Positions 54,568-63,508 of a DNA stretch of 64,000 nucleotides are shown one piece after another. The position numbers and the translations under genes are program-made. The first letter of the stretch is position 1. Every line of letters starts with the position of its first letter. The DNA is taken from NCBI GenBank assembly GCA_019359505.1, contig JAHHHD010000008.1, positions 1 to 64,000 of the forward strand, read 5' to 3'. The notes beneath the pieces were generated by a model. The model searched no databases. It worked only from the letters and a program-made list of their open reading frames with translations, and had not been told where the DNA came from. This stretch comes from Drouetiella hepatica Uher 2000/2452 (GTDB taxonomy: Bacteria; Cyanobacteriota; Cyanobacteriia; Elainellales; Elainellaceae).

Positions 54568-57369
54568 ATGGGTTTGCAAAAAGAACCGTCGGGACATGAA
54601 AGACAATTAGTGGCTTTAGGACGCGTTCTTCAAGCCCTTCGGGAAGAGGAAACGGTTGATGGCTTGATCAAAATGGCGTTGGGCTATCTTCAGGCTGAGT
54701 TTAACTACGCTCTGGTTTGGATAGCACTATACGATCGCCCTGAACACCGCCTAATCGGCAAGGGTGGGCACGCTCCAGCAGGAGATGACACTTTTCTTAA
54801 GCAGCGCTTCAGCCTCAGTCCGGGCGATTTGCTGGAGCAGGTGGTGATTCAGCTCCGACCCATTGGCGTTCCCGACCTGCGTGAGGAGTCCAGAGCCGGA
54901 GAATGGCGTAAAGCTGCCCAAAAGTACAGCATTCAGGGCACGATCGTCTTCCCCATTCGCCATAAAAGTGACTGTTTTGGTCTAGTGCTGCTGGGTTCTC
55001 CTCTCTGGGGAACCTCTCCCCATGCCGACGAAAAAGCTAGACTGTCGATGCTGCTCGGATCATTAGCGGACGGGCTTTACCAACTCGCAGGTGAACAGCA
55101 TCGACAGCAGGTCAAGCGCCCTGATCAGCCGCTCTTAAGCCTGTTAGCAAAACTGCGATCGCTCCCCAATCTCAAAAAACGCCTAGATGCCGTTATTGAT
55201 GAGACGCACCGTTTTGTCCAGCCCAATCGCACCAACATCTACTGGTATGAGCCTCAGCAGCGCTACTTCTGGAAGCGTCAAGGCAGCCGCGCTTTAGAAG
55301 GGAATGACCTAAAAATTCCGGTTCAGGAGATTAACGGTTTCTATCAGGCGCTAACGGCTGACCAGGTAATTTCTATTGGCGAAGCCCAAAGCACAGTGAA
55401 AGCCGACCTCAGCGGACGCATTATGCAGTATCTCCAGGCGCGATCGCTCATCGCGGCTCCGGTGCTATACCAGGGAGAGCTACGCGGCTTTCTTACTGTT
55501 GAGGGCAATGAGGCGCGGCTCTGGTCAGAAGAAGAGAAAAACTTTGTTCGGGGGGTAGCGCAGATGGTTTCCCTGGTGGCTCCCCTCGAAGAAATGGAGG
55601 TCACTGTTCAGCAGGTTAAGCTCGATCAGGTGCTGACGGCAGAGATCACGCGCGCCCTCTACACCGAGGATGACTGGAAAATCACCCTGCAAAAATGTGC
55701 CGATCAGGTGTGTCAGCGCCTCAGCACCGAACGGTTTTTGGTTTTACTCTACGACAAAGACCTTAAAACATTTGAAATTTGCTACCAGCAGCAGCCGAAA
55801 CAGCGCCGTCCGATCGCCCAATCGCTAGAAGATTTGAATCCCGTAGACTGGCAGATGCTGGAACGTAGCACAGAAGCTGTTGCCGTGGAAAACCTGGAGG
55901 CAGACCTGAAGCTGATGGCATGGCGGCAGGTGTTTCTAGAATCAGAGGTGCGATCGCTGCTGGTGTGCAGCACTTCTATGGGCAAGTCGATCGAGGGCTT
56001 GGTGGTGCTGGGGCATGAAACCGCCCGAAGCTGGAGCCGAGCCGAGCGGGATTTGTTACGGGTCGTTAGCCAGCAGATTGGGCTGCTGTTGCACCAATTT
56101 CAGCTTCAGCGTCAGACCGATCGGCTACAAAAAAACTATCAGGCGGTGCAATGGGGGCTAACCACGATGCAGCAAACACATCAGCTCGATCGCCTAGAGC
56201 AAGCCGCCACGCAGCAAATTGCCCAGCTCCTACAATCTCCTCTGGCAGTTCTGATCACCTGGCTACCGGGACGCACCACCGCTCAGCTGACGGCACCCGT
56301 TGTCTCAAAGCGTCAGTTTGAGGTGGCAATTCAGGTGCCTGTGCCTATCTACACAGATGTGCTGGTGCAATGGGCACTACAAACCGACGGGCTGCTGACC
56401 GTGGGCATCAATGACATCTCGCCTGAGACGCGCCAATGGCTTTGCGGCGCTGAGATCGGTCAAGTTCTTGTGTTGACCTTGCGCACGGCTCCAGAGCATG
56501 AGCCGACCGGAATTATTTTGGTGGGTGACGTTGCCGATCGCCAGTGGTCAGAGCAGCAAATGATTGCCTTTGGCACGCTCACCAGTCAGTTAGGCTGGGG
56601 TCGCCGCTATCTACTCATTGCCGAAACCCTGTTCGAGCAGCGGGAAAAGCTAGAGCAGCTCAACTGGTACAAGCAGCGCCGCCTAGAGGAAACCTACCGT
56701 ATCTTGGGAACAGGCGTGCGGCGGCTGAACGAACTCAGCCACCAAAAAGAAGGTGCATCCAGTATGCGCTACCAGCAAATTTTGCGGCATTTGGGTGGAA
56801 CGCTAACGGCGCTGACTCCTGTGCTAAAGCATGAGCAGTGGCAGTTTCAAGGAGATTACGAGACAATTCCGCTAGCCAGCTTACTGAGGCGATCGCTCGA
56901 ACGGCTAGACTCCTTGATCAAACAGCGACAGATCTGGTCGCAGGTTCACAATGATGCCAGCGTTACCATTGGCGGCGATGTTCCCAAAATTGAGTTTGTC
57001 CTGCTAGAGGTTTTGACGGCTGCCTGTCAGCGTTCTGTCGCGGCAGGGCGGCTAGATATTTGGTGCCGCCAGGTTGATGCTCAGTGGCTAGAGCTATCCA
57101 TTACCGATAACGGCATTGTCGAGCCAAGGCTGCTGGAAGAGCTAGAAATGGGGCGATCGAGCGATTTACTCGTTCCCTCAACCCTAGAACATCCGCCCGG
57201 TTTACACCTAGCAATCTGCAAATCCATCATGGTTCGAATTGGTGGCGAATTTAGCTTTCACAAGCTAGAAGATGGTCGGCTGTTCAGCCGTCTGCTGCTG
57301 CCGATCGCCACAGGAACAACTCTGAATCATGCGGCTCGAAGTGAGGGCGAAATTACAGGATTTTTCTAA
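54568..57369 (+). CDS. Multi-GAF signalling protein with degenerate C-terminal histidine-kinase-like ATPase domain
   Basis: 933 residues, soluble. Four GAF-like units are visible: about 20-165 (FNYALVWIALYDRPEHRLIGKGG), 195-345 (TNIYWYEPQQRYFWKRQGS, LIAAPVLYQGELRGFLTVEG), 360-510 (RFLVLLYDKDLKTFEICYQQ) and 535-690 (LAVLITWLPGRTTAQLTAPV). A coiled segment (about 690-730) leads to a region like a HATPase domain (about 775-915: LLEVLTAACQRS in the N-box place, SITDNGIVEPRLLEEL in the G1 place, LHLAICKSIMVRIGG in the G2 place). The phosphoacceptor His of an H-box is not seen and the N-box Asn is replaced, so kinase activity is doubtful. No chromophore Cys stands out. It was probably in one unit with gntK before element P12 inserted. 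Confidence 0.82.
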   Translation: MGLQKEPSGHERQLVALGRVLQALREEETVDGLIKMALGYLQAEFNYALVWIALYDRPEHRLIGKGGHAPAGDDTFLKQRFSLSPGDLLEQVVIQLRPIGVPDLREESRAGEWRKAAQKYSIQGTIVFPIRHKSDCFGLVLLGSPLWGTSPHADEKARLSMLLGSLADGLYQLAGEQHRQQVKRPDQPLLSLLAKLRSLPNLKKRLDAVIDETHRFVQPNRTNIYWYEPQQRYFWKRQGSRALEGNDLKIPVQEINGFYQALTADQVISIGEAQSTVKADLSGRIMQYLQARSLIAAPVLYQGELRGFLTVEGNEARLWSEEEKNFVRGVAQMVSLVAPLEEMEVTVQQVKLDQVLTAEITRALYTEDDWKITLQKCADQVCQRLSTERFLVLLYDKDLKTFEICYQQQPKQRRPIAQSLEDLNPVDWQMLERSTEAVAVENLEADLKLMAWRQVFLESEVRSLLVCSTSMGKSIEGLVVLGHETARSWSRAERDLLRVVSQQIGLLLHQFQLQRQTDRLQKNYQAVQWGLTTMQQTHQLDRLEQAATQQIAQLLQSPLAVLITWLPGRTTAQLTAPVVSKRQFEVAIQVPVPIYTDVLVQWALQTDGLLTVGINDISPETRQWLCGAEIGQVLVLTLRTAPEHEPTGIILVGDVADRQWSEQQMIAFGTLTSQLGWGRRYLLIAETLFEQREKLEQLNWYKQRRLEETYRILGTGVRRLNELSHQKEGASSMRYQQILRHLGGTLTALTPVLKHEQWQFQGDYETIPLASLLRRSLERLDSLIKQRQIWSQVHNDASVTIGGDVPKIEFVLLEVLTAACQRSVAAGRLDIWCRQVDAQWLELSITDNGIVEPRLLEELEMGRSSDLLVPSTLEHPPGLHLAICKSIMVRIGGEFSFHKLEDGRLFSRLLLPIATGTTLNHAARSEGEITGFF

Positions 57370-57519
57370 AGGGAAGGGATGATGTTCTAGACCTATAGCT
57401 GTCGCTAGTTTGCTTAGGAAATTTTTGGTGGGGCGCTTCGCGCCCCACCAAAAATTTCCCTGTCCCAACCGCCTTAGCGGTTGCTATATTGTTGATTTTT
57501 TGAAACACTACCAAGGGAA
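57369..57519. repeat. Composite palindromic element P12 flanked by AAGGGAA direct repeats
   Basis: AAGGGAA at 57369-57375 and 57513-57519 flanks about 137 bases: GATGTTCTAGAC (as in P5), a perfect 20-base palindrome (57417-57436 with 57440-57459, loop TTC), one copy of the AACCGCCTTAGCGGTTGCTA repeat, and the right border TTTTTTGAAACACTAC (as in P5). The right AAGGGAA is the ribosome site of gntK. Confidence 0.85.
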
Positions 57520-57521
57520 CA

Positions 57522-58025
57522 ATGGTAATCCTAATCATGGGGGTTTCCGGCTCTGGCAAGACCACGATCGGCAAAATGCTGGCAGAGACATTGCAGTGGC
57601 AATTTAGCGATGCCGATGATTTTCATCCGGCAGCCAATATCGAGAAAATGAGTCGGGGAGTGCCGTTAAGCGATGCCGATCGCCTGCCCTGGCTTCAGTT
57701 ATTGCAAGGGGCGATCGAGCAATGGCTGAGTCAGGGAATCAATGTCGTACTTGCCTGTTCTGCCCTCAAGTCTGAGTATCGCCAGTGGCTTCAGCCATCT
57801 AATCAGCTCCAGCTAACTGATCAGATCAAGTGGGTTTACCTCAAAGGCTCATCTGAGCTAATTCAGCAGCGACTCAACCAGCGCCAAGGGCACTACATGA
57901 AAGCAAACCTGCTTAAAAGCCAGTTCGATACTTTGGAAGAACCCGACAATGCACTCCAGATAGAGATTGGTCAACCACCTGAAGCGATAGTTCAGGCAAT
58001 CAAAACCGATTTCAAGATTGAGTAA
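57522..58025 (+). CDS. gntK: Gluconokinase
   Basis: 167 residues; phosphorylates D-gluconate to 6-phosphogluconate, feeding the pentose phosphate or Entner-Doudoroff route. The P-loop [14 protein letters not shown] (about 7-20), [20 protein letters not shown] and the lid [20 protein letters not shown] are family-typical; the length is normal. Start ATG three bases after AAGGGAA, the right-hand direct repeat of P12, so its ribosome site was duplicated by the insertion. The tRNA gene follows six bases after its stop on the other strand. Confidence 0.92.
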   Translation: MVILIMGVSGSGKTTIGKMLAETLQWQFSDADDFHPAANIEKMSRGVPLSDADRLPWLQLLQGAIEQWLSQGINVVLACSALKSEYRQWLQPSNQLQLTDQIKWVYLKGSSELIQQRLNQRQGHYMKANLLKSQFDTLEEPDNALQIEIGQPPEAIVQAIKTDFKIE

Positions 58026-58031
58026 ATAGAA

Positions 58032-58105
58032 CGGGATCGACGGGGCTCGAACCCGCAACTTCCGCCGTGACAGGGCGGTGCTCTAACCAATTGAACTACG
58101 ATCCC
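58032..58105 (-). tRNA. tRNA-Asp (anticodon GTC)
   Basis: The minus strand reads GGGATCG...CGATCCC with a full cloverleaf: 7-base acceptor stem GGGATCG/CGATCCC plus discriminator G, D-arm with AGTTCAATTGGTTAGAGC, anticodon arm CCGCCCTGTCACGGCGG with GTC, and T-arm GCGGGTTCGAGCCCCGT. No CCA is encoded. 74 bases. Its 3' end faces the gntK stop six bases away. Confidence 0.95.
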
Positions 58106-58299
58106 TCGTAGCGAACGCGTTTTCAGCGCGATCTCCATATTTACCTAGTAATTGAATTTTGTCAAACACTTCTTGTGAAGTTTTTTATCGTAGGTTGTGA
58201 ATCTACCCTGATACAATTCGATTTGCGGCACTGCCCAGCACATTTTTCTAGTGCCCTGCCAGCAGTATCGCCCTCATTCTGTCAAGACCTAGCGCACCC

Positions 58300-59547
58300 A
58301 TGACCTCTTCACCTAACCCTCTGGAATCCAGTTCTCTAGAAAGCTCTCTGGAATCCAGTTCTTCAGAACCCAGCCCGTTAGAGCAGCATCGCCAGCAATT
58401 TCCGGCGCTTGCCAACAAAGCCTACTTTAACTACGGCGGGCAGGGAGCTATGCCCCAGAGCGCGATCGCTGCCATCCTCAGCGCCCACGAGCATATCCAG
58501 CAGATAGGTCCCTTCTCAAGCGCCATCAACGACTGGGTGACAGAAGAAATGGAGCAAATGCGAGAAACGATCGCCACTGAGCTAGGCGCGGCTCCCGGAA
58601 CGATCGCCCTGACGGAAGATGTCTCGGTCGGCTGCAACATTGCCATGTGGGGAATTGACTGGCAGACGGGCGATCATCTGCTGCTGTCGGACTGCGAACA
58701 TCCAGGAATTATTGCGGCGGCGCTAGAAATTCAGCGGCGGTTTGGGGCGGAGGTGACGTTTTGCCCTTTGATGGCAACGTTGAACGAAGGCGATCCGGTG
58801 ACAGTCATCACGCAAAATTTGCGCCCTACGACTCGCCTTGTGGTCGTCAGCCATATTCTCTGGAATACAGGGCAGGTTTTGCCGATCGCCGAAATTGCTC
58901 GTGCCTGCCACAATTACCCCACGCCCAAAATTCCAGTGCGGCTTCTGGTTGATGCAGCGCAGTCGGTTGGGGTAATGCCGCTCAACTTGAGCAAGCTACG
59001 CGCAGATTTTTACGCTTTTACAGGACATAAGTGGTGGTGTGGACCAGCGGGTATAGGCGGGCTGTATATCCACCCAGAGGCGCTGTCTAGCCTCAGCCCC
59101 ACGTTTATCGGCTGGCGCGGCGTCAAGAAAAATGCTTCGGGCTACCCGATCGGCTGGATGCCTGACAGCAGGCGCTTTGAGGTGGCCACTTCTGATTACG
59201 CCCTATTTAGCGGTTTGCGAGAGGCGATCGCGCTTCAAAATCAGTGGGGATCGGCTGCCGAACGCTTTGAGCGGATTTTGGCGCTTAGCCTCGCTCTCTG
59301 GCAAAAGTTATCCGATCTGCCCCACGTTACCTGTCTGCGATCGGCTCCCCCTGAAGCAGGTTTGGTGTCCTTTAAAGTCGATCGCCCTGGGGCTGGGATT
59401 CATAGCCGTCTGGTGCTGGAGCTAGAGCAACAGTCCATCTTTTTGCGCACCATTCAAGATCCAGACTGTGTGAGAGCCTGTGTACATTACCTGACTTTGG
59501 AATCGGAAATCGATCGACTTGTTGAAGCAATTCAAAAGTTTGAGTAA
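58300..59547 (+). CDS. Cysteine/cystine C-S lyase (C-DES), aminotransferase class V family
   Basis: 415 residues, PLP enzyme. It opens, after a Ser/Leu/Glu repeat region (about 3-25, encoded by a CTGGAATCCAGTTCT-type tandem repeat), with QFPALANKAYFNYGGQGAMP, and carries the PLP Lys in FTGHKWWCGPAGIGGLYIH. This matches the Synechocystis L-cysteine/cystine C-S lyase (C-DES) much more closely than NifS/SufS: the latter's catalytic Cys loop is replaced. C-DES cleaves cystine to cysteine persulfide, pyruvate and ammonia and can supply sulfur for iron-sulfur clusters. The repeat-rich N-terminus is an unusual extension. Confidence 0.87.
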   Translation: MTSSPNPLESSSLESSLESSSSEPSPLEQHRQQFPALANKAYFNYGGQGAMPQSAIAAILSAHEHIQQIGPFSSAINDWVTEEMEQMRETIATELGAAPGTIALTEDVSVGCNIAMWGIDWQTGDHLLLSDCEHPGIIAAALEIQRRFGAEVTFCPLMATLNEGDPVTVITQNLRPTTRLVVVSHILWNTGQVLPIAEIARACHNYPTPKIPVRLLVDAAQSVGVMPLNLSKLRADFYAFTGHKWWCGPAGIGGLYIHPEALSSLSPTFIGWRGVKKNASGYPIGWMPDSRRFEVATSDYALFSGLREAIALQNQWGSAAERFERILALSLALWQKLSDLPHVTCLRSAPPEAGLVSFKVDRPGAGIHSRLVLELEQQSIFLRTIQDPDCVRACVHYLTLESEIDRLVEAIQKFE

Positions 59548-59747
59548 AAATTTATCTACCCGTAGTCATAGTTACCTAGTAACTGGATTACCTGAGCTAA
59601 GCTTTGTATCAGCAGCAACTTTACGAAACTTTGTATAAAGTCGGAAAGCCTCTGTTTTGAGAAAAGCTGAGAAGGTTTGGGAAAAGTTTAGAAGAAAGCT
59701 GAGTTTTGAGAACTCAGAAACCGCATCACATGAAGGAGTTGCTAGGA

Positions 59748-61100
59748 ATGGTAGAAGTTGCTGAGAAGCACCGAGTCGTAATTGTGGGAGGCGGCTTTGG
59801 TGGGCTGTATGCGGCAAAAGAGCTGGGTCGCGCCCCGGTTGAGGTAACGCTGATCGATAAGCGAAACTTCCATTTGTTTCAGCCTTTGCTCTACCAGGTG
59901 GCAACGGGAACCCTCTCTCCAGCAGATATTTCTTCGCCGCTGCGCGGCATCCTCAGCGGCAACAAAAACACCAAGGTGCTGATGGATGAAGTGACCGATA
60001 TTGACGCAACTCAGCAGAAAGTGATGTTGCAGAATGGCGAAGTGCCCTACGACACGTTAATCATTGCCACAGGGGTCAGCCATCACTACTTTGGCAACGA
60101 CCATTGGAAGCCTACCGCTCCTGGATTGAAGACGGTAGAGGATGCTCTGGAGATGCGGCGACGGATCTTCATGGCGTTTGAAGCCGCGGAAAAGGAAACT
60201 GACCCTGAGAAGCGTAAAGCTTGGCTGACCTTCATTGTGGTGGGCGGCGGTCCGACAGGCGTGGAATTGGCTGGAGCGATCGCCGAACTCGCCTACAAAA
60301 CCCTGAAGCAAGACTTCCGCAACATTGACACAGGCGCCGCCAAGATTTTGCTGCTCGAAGGTCTCGATCGTATTCTGCCGCCTTACCCCCCTGAGCTGTC
60401 TGAGAAAGCCGCTCAGTCACTAGGGGAAATGGGCGTGACCATCTGCACCAAAACGCTGGTAACAAACATCGAAAACAATGTCGTCACGGCAAAGCAGGGC
60501 GATCAGGTGGAAGAAATTCCGGCTCAAACCATTCTCTGGGCGGCTGGGGTCAAGGCTTCGGTGGTCGGCAAGGTGCTAGAGCAGCGGGCGGGGGCAACCC
60601 TCGATCGCGTTGGGCGCGTCATGGTAGAACCCGATCTCACCCTCCCGAATCAGCCCAATATTTTTGTGATTGGCGACTTGTCTGTTTACACCCACCAAGA
60701 CGGCAAGCCCTTGCCTGGTGTAGCTCCTGTAGCCATTCAGGAAGGGCAGTACGTTGCGCGTCTGGTGCGCGAACGCCTTCTGGGGAACGACCTGCCTCCC
60801 TTCCGCTATAACGATATGGGCAGTATGGCAATCATTGGACAAAACAAGGCGGTTGCCAACATGGGAGGCGCTAAGTTTTCAGGAGCGCCAGCTTGGTTTC
60901 TGTGGACTTTTGCCCACATCTACTACTTGATTGAGTTCGACAACAAGCTGATTGTGATGCTCCAGTGGGGCTGGAACTACTTCACCCGTAACCGTGGAGC
61001 AAGGCTGATTACAGGCGAAGGCGTTTTAGAGCAAGTCAACGTAGACGCGGACGGCAATTATGCAGTTGCTTCAGCGAGTCAGGCTGCCGCTAAGGTATGA
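59748..61100 (+). CDS. Type II NAD(P)H dehydrogenase (NDH-2)
   Basis: About 450 residues. FAD motif VVIVGGGFGGLYAAKELG (about 8-25), NAD(P)H motif FIVVGGGPTGVELAGAIAEL (about 163-182), and the late FAD contact FVIGDLSVYTH. A monotopic membrane enzyme that passes electrons from NAD(P)H to plastoquinone without proton pumping. The second such enzyme in the window but of a different branch from the NdbB-like one. ATG 59748 has AAGGAG nine bases upstream; ATGs at 59730 and 59706 are alternatives. A hairpin with a weak T-run follows its stop. Confidence 0.92.
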   Translation: MVEVAEKHRVVIVGGGFGGLYAAKELGRAPVEVTLIDKRNFHLFQPLLYQVATGTLSPADISSPLRGILSGNKNTKVLMDEVTDIDATQQKVMLQNGEVPYDTLIIATGVSHHYFGNDHWKPTAPGLKTVEDALEMRRRIFMAFEAAEKETDPEKRKAWLTFIVVGGGPTGVELAGAIAELAYKTLKQDFRNIDTGAAKILLLEGLDRILPPYPPELSEKAAQSLGEMGVTICTKTLVTNIENNVVTAKQGDQVEEIPAQTILWAAGVKASVVGKVLEQRAGATLDRVGRVMVEPDLTLPNQPNIFVIGDLSVYTHQDGKPLPGVAPVAIQEGQYVARLVRERLLGNDLPPFRYNDMGSMAIIGQNKAVANMGGAKFSGAPAWFLWTFAHIYYLIEFDNKLIVMLQWGWNYFTRNRGARLITGEGVLEQVNVDADGNYAVASASQAAAKV

Positions 61101-61106
61101 ACACCG

Positions 61107-61146
61107 GGGGTAGAAGTCGCTCATTGCTTCTACCCTCCCCCTAATT
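61107..61146 (+). terminator. Probable terminator after NDH-2
   Basis: GGGGTAGAAG (61107-61116) faces CTTCTACCC (61127-61135) with a 10-base loop, followed by CTCCCCCTAATTTT. The stem is strong but the T-run is short and offset, so termination efficiency is uncertain. Confidence 0.55.
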
Positions 61147-61195
61147 TTCTGAGCCTGCTGCTTTTTATTTGTTTTTTACTTGATTTTTTGAGGCA

Positions 61196-61609
61196 ATGTC
61201 TGAACCTGCGTCAATTCTTGGATCAGTTAGAGTCGGAACCCTTACCCTGGAGCTAGTTGGGCTTCGCAATCTCAGGGGTGTCGTCAACCTGGGGTTATTT
61301 GACAGCCCAGAAGGGTTTCCCAATGTTGCTGCCCAAGCCGTGCGATCGGGCTGCTTTGAGGTTTCAGCCAGTCCATTAATTTTGACCTTCCCCGATCTGC
61401 CGTTTGGGCGCTATGCCGCTACGGTGCATCATGACGAAAATCAGGATGGCATTCTCAACGTCAATTCTCTGGGCATTCCTAAAGAAGGCATCGGCTTTTC
61501 GAGCGATCCCAAAATCTGGCTAGGTGCGCCTCCCTTCCATAAAGCCGCCTTTGACTTTACGCCGGAAAGCCGATCGCTCACTATCACCATGAAATACCTC
61601 TTGCCGTAG
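61196..61609 (+). CDS. DUF2141 family protein
   Basis: 137 residues; beta-sandwich small protein. Recognised by LTLELVGLRNLRGVVNLGLFDSPEGFP, then FPDLPFGRYAATVHHDENQDG, and GIPKEGIGFSSDP. DUF2141 proteins usually have a signal peptide; none is seen here, so it may be cytoplasmic or the true start may be elsewhere. Function unknown. The last 26 bases overlap the end of the convergent acyltransferase gene. Confidence 0.85.
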   Translation: MSEPASILGSVRVGTLTLELVGLRNLRGVVNLGLFDSPEGFPNVAAQAVRSGCFEVSASPLILTFPDLPFGRYAATVHHDENQDGILNVNSLGIPKEGIGFSSDPKIWLGAPPFHKAAFDFTPESRSLTITMKYLLP

Positions 61610-62897
61610 CTTCCGAAAGCACGTCTAGATTCCGTTGCACCGTGCCGTGAAGCTGCTGGATTACCTGGTTAACGGTTGCTGAGCGATCGCGCCGATAGTC
61701 TGCCACATGATCCTTGAGGTTAATGGGTTTGCCGATGCGCAAGTAGGCCTGCCGATAGCCTTTGGGGTGCGGCTGATCAATTTTGAAAACCTCACGCTCT
61801 AGGCGAATCAACGTATCCAAAAATCTCTCAGGCGTTGGCTTCTCGGAAACATAGCCGTCATAGATGGCATCAAAATTGAGCACCCGCGCCGTGGCTTGCA
61901 GCATCACATCCCAGCCATCGGTGCCGTCAGGCATGAGGGTACTCGATCGGTTCTCTAGGGCATGACGGATGCGGTAAACCCGCTCACGATCGGGTTCTCC
62001 CTTGATAAACGTCAGCTTAAGCTGAGCCTCGCACTGCTGCAAAACCTGCGCCTTGAGTCGGGTAATGCGCTGATTCCAATTGAGATCAAGCGGTGAGGGT
62101 AGACCATATTCCTGCTCACAGTTCACCAGCACATGCTCAGCAATCGTTCTCAGCCGCTGATAAACATCCCCTGCTGGCGGCAGTGCGATCGCTTTTTCCA
62201 AGCGGTTCAGGGTTTTTTGAATCACCACCGACATTTTGCCTGTGTAGCGGTATTTGAGGCTAATGGGCACGGCGTACAGGTCAGGCAAATCGGGCGAGCT
62301 AGGTGAACCAGATGAACCAGATGAGCCAGGTGAACCAGAACGCTTGTCCAGCCTTGCTAACGCCTGAAGCGCAATCTGCACGGCTCCTGAGCGAAATGGC
62401 ATCACCGTATCGTTTTGGAATGAGCAGCCGCCTTCTGGAAAAACCACCAGCTTGCAGCCCGGACGAGTCACTAGAGACAGCGTTTGCCGCACGCTCTCGC
62501 GATCGGCAAGCCCCCGCCGCACCGAGTACGCCCCAATCCGCTGATAAAACCAGCCTCGGATGCCCTGAAATCGCTCATGAGCCGCCAAGTAATAGAAAGG
62601 CTGTCCTACCCGTGCCGAGAGCAAAAACAGCACCACCTCGTCCTGAAAAGTCGAGTGGTTGCACAGCAAGAGGCAAGGCTGCTGTTGCAGGGTCGCGATC
62701 GGCACTTCGGGTTCTGCGCTGACCACAAGTTCGAGGCGATCGATCCAGCGCGCAATCCAGGGAGAAGCTTGCTGGAGCATCCACACCAGGAAGGGGTTGA
62801 TCTTGGGGGGATAAAAGGGAAGCCGCGTCATTCGGAGTCCATTGCAGAGCAATTCGGTGAAAGAAGCTAATCCAAATTCTGCTATCAATTTTTTCAA
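61584..62897 (-). CDS. PlsC-like glycerolipid acyltransferase
   Basis: 437 residues. The acyltransferase motif I NHSTFQD (about 79-85; H-x4-D) and motif III FPEGG (about 154-158) place it with 1-acylglycerol-3-phosphate acyltransferases; the protein is longer than plsC itself and carries a C-terminal extension (about 240-437) without a named domain. A Ser/Gly/Pro repeat (about 186-202, GSPGSSGSSGSPSSP), encoded by a GAACCAGAT-type tandem repeat (62300-62340), is inserted between the motifs and the rest. A role in lipid or wax-ester type acylation is inferred; the acyl acceptor is not known. Confidence 0.82.
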   Translation of the reverse strand: MKKLIAEFGLASFTELLCNGLRMTRLPFYPPKINPFLVWMLQQASPWIARWIDRLELVVSAEPEVPIATLQQQPCLLLCNHSTFQDEVVLFLLSARVGQPFYYLAAHERFQGIRGWFYQRIGAYSVRRGLADRESVRQTLSLVTRPGCKLVVFPEGGCSFQNDTVMPFRSGAVQIALQALARLDKRSGSPGSSGSSGSPSSPDLPDLYAVPISLKYRYTGKMSVVIQKTLNRLEKAIALPPAGDVYQRLRTIAEHVLVNCEQEYGLPSPLDLNWNQRITRLKAQVLQQCEAQLKLTFIKGEPDRERVYRIRHALENRSSTLMPDGTDGWDVMLQATARVLNFDAIYDGYVSEKPTPERFLDTLIRLEREVFKIDQPHPKGYRQAYLRIGKPINLKDHVADYRRDRSATVNQVIQQLHGTVQRNLDVLSEATARGISW

Positions 62898-63508
62898 AGT
62901 CGTTCGGAAAAATTAACAGCCTAGAACCGATCTACAGATTGACAGCCAAAAATTTCGCACCTCTAGGTTTTCCTTTAGGTCTGGTCTGTAGGACTCGCTG
63001 CCTCTATATTCACTCAATTGCTGCCATATTGAATTGGGCGATCGCAAAAGACTAGCTTTTTGGTTGGCTAACGAACATGCAAATTGCTCATATCCGTAAA
63101 TAATTGGAAGAATCCTCTGCTCCCTAGAACCGCAGCGATATGATTGCAGCGGAGGGCAAACTAGGTTCTAGGCTGTACTTGACTGCAATTAACTTTATCT
63201 CTGGCGACTTCTATCTCTAGCGATGGCTGTCTCTGGCGATCGCTTAGGGTAGATCAGGTCTAAATCGAGTAGTAGGTCATTGGATTGATGCTTTCAAGCA
63301 AGCTTTATCGATACTTTATCGATATAAGTTAAGTAGCAAGGCTTAAAATCTTCAAAATCACTTCCAAGTCCGACATTGAGTACCCAAGCTATTTTTCTCG
63401 ACTTCTGCTGTTTTCTTGACTTCTAAAGGCATTAGAGGGATGTTTCAAGAAATAAAAGGTCTAGAAGCATGACCCAGATACACAACTACTGTTGTAAGGA
63501 TAAAAAGC
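62898..63508. other. Intergenic region upstream of the transaldolase gene
   Basis: About 610 bases with divergent promoters. It is A/T-rich with several near-repeats (CTCTAGCGATGGCTGTCTCTGGCGATCG at 63210-63242 is partly duplicated; ACTTTATCGAT occurs twice near 63310). No gene, RNA or known regulatory box was recognised. GTAAGGA, ten bases before the transaldolase ATG, is its ribosome site. Confidence 0.45.
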
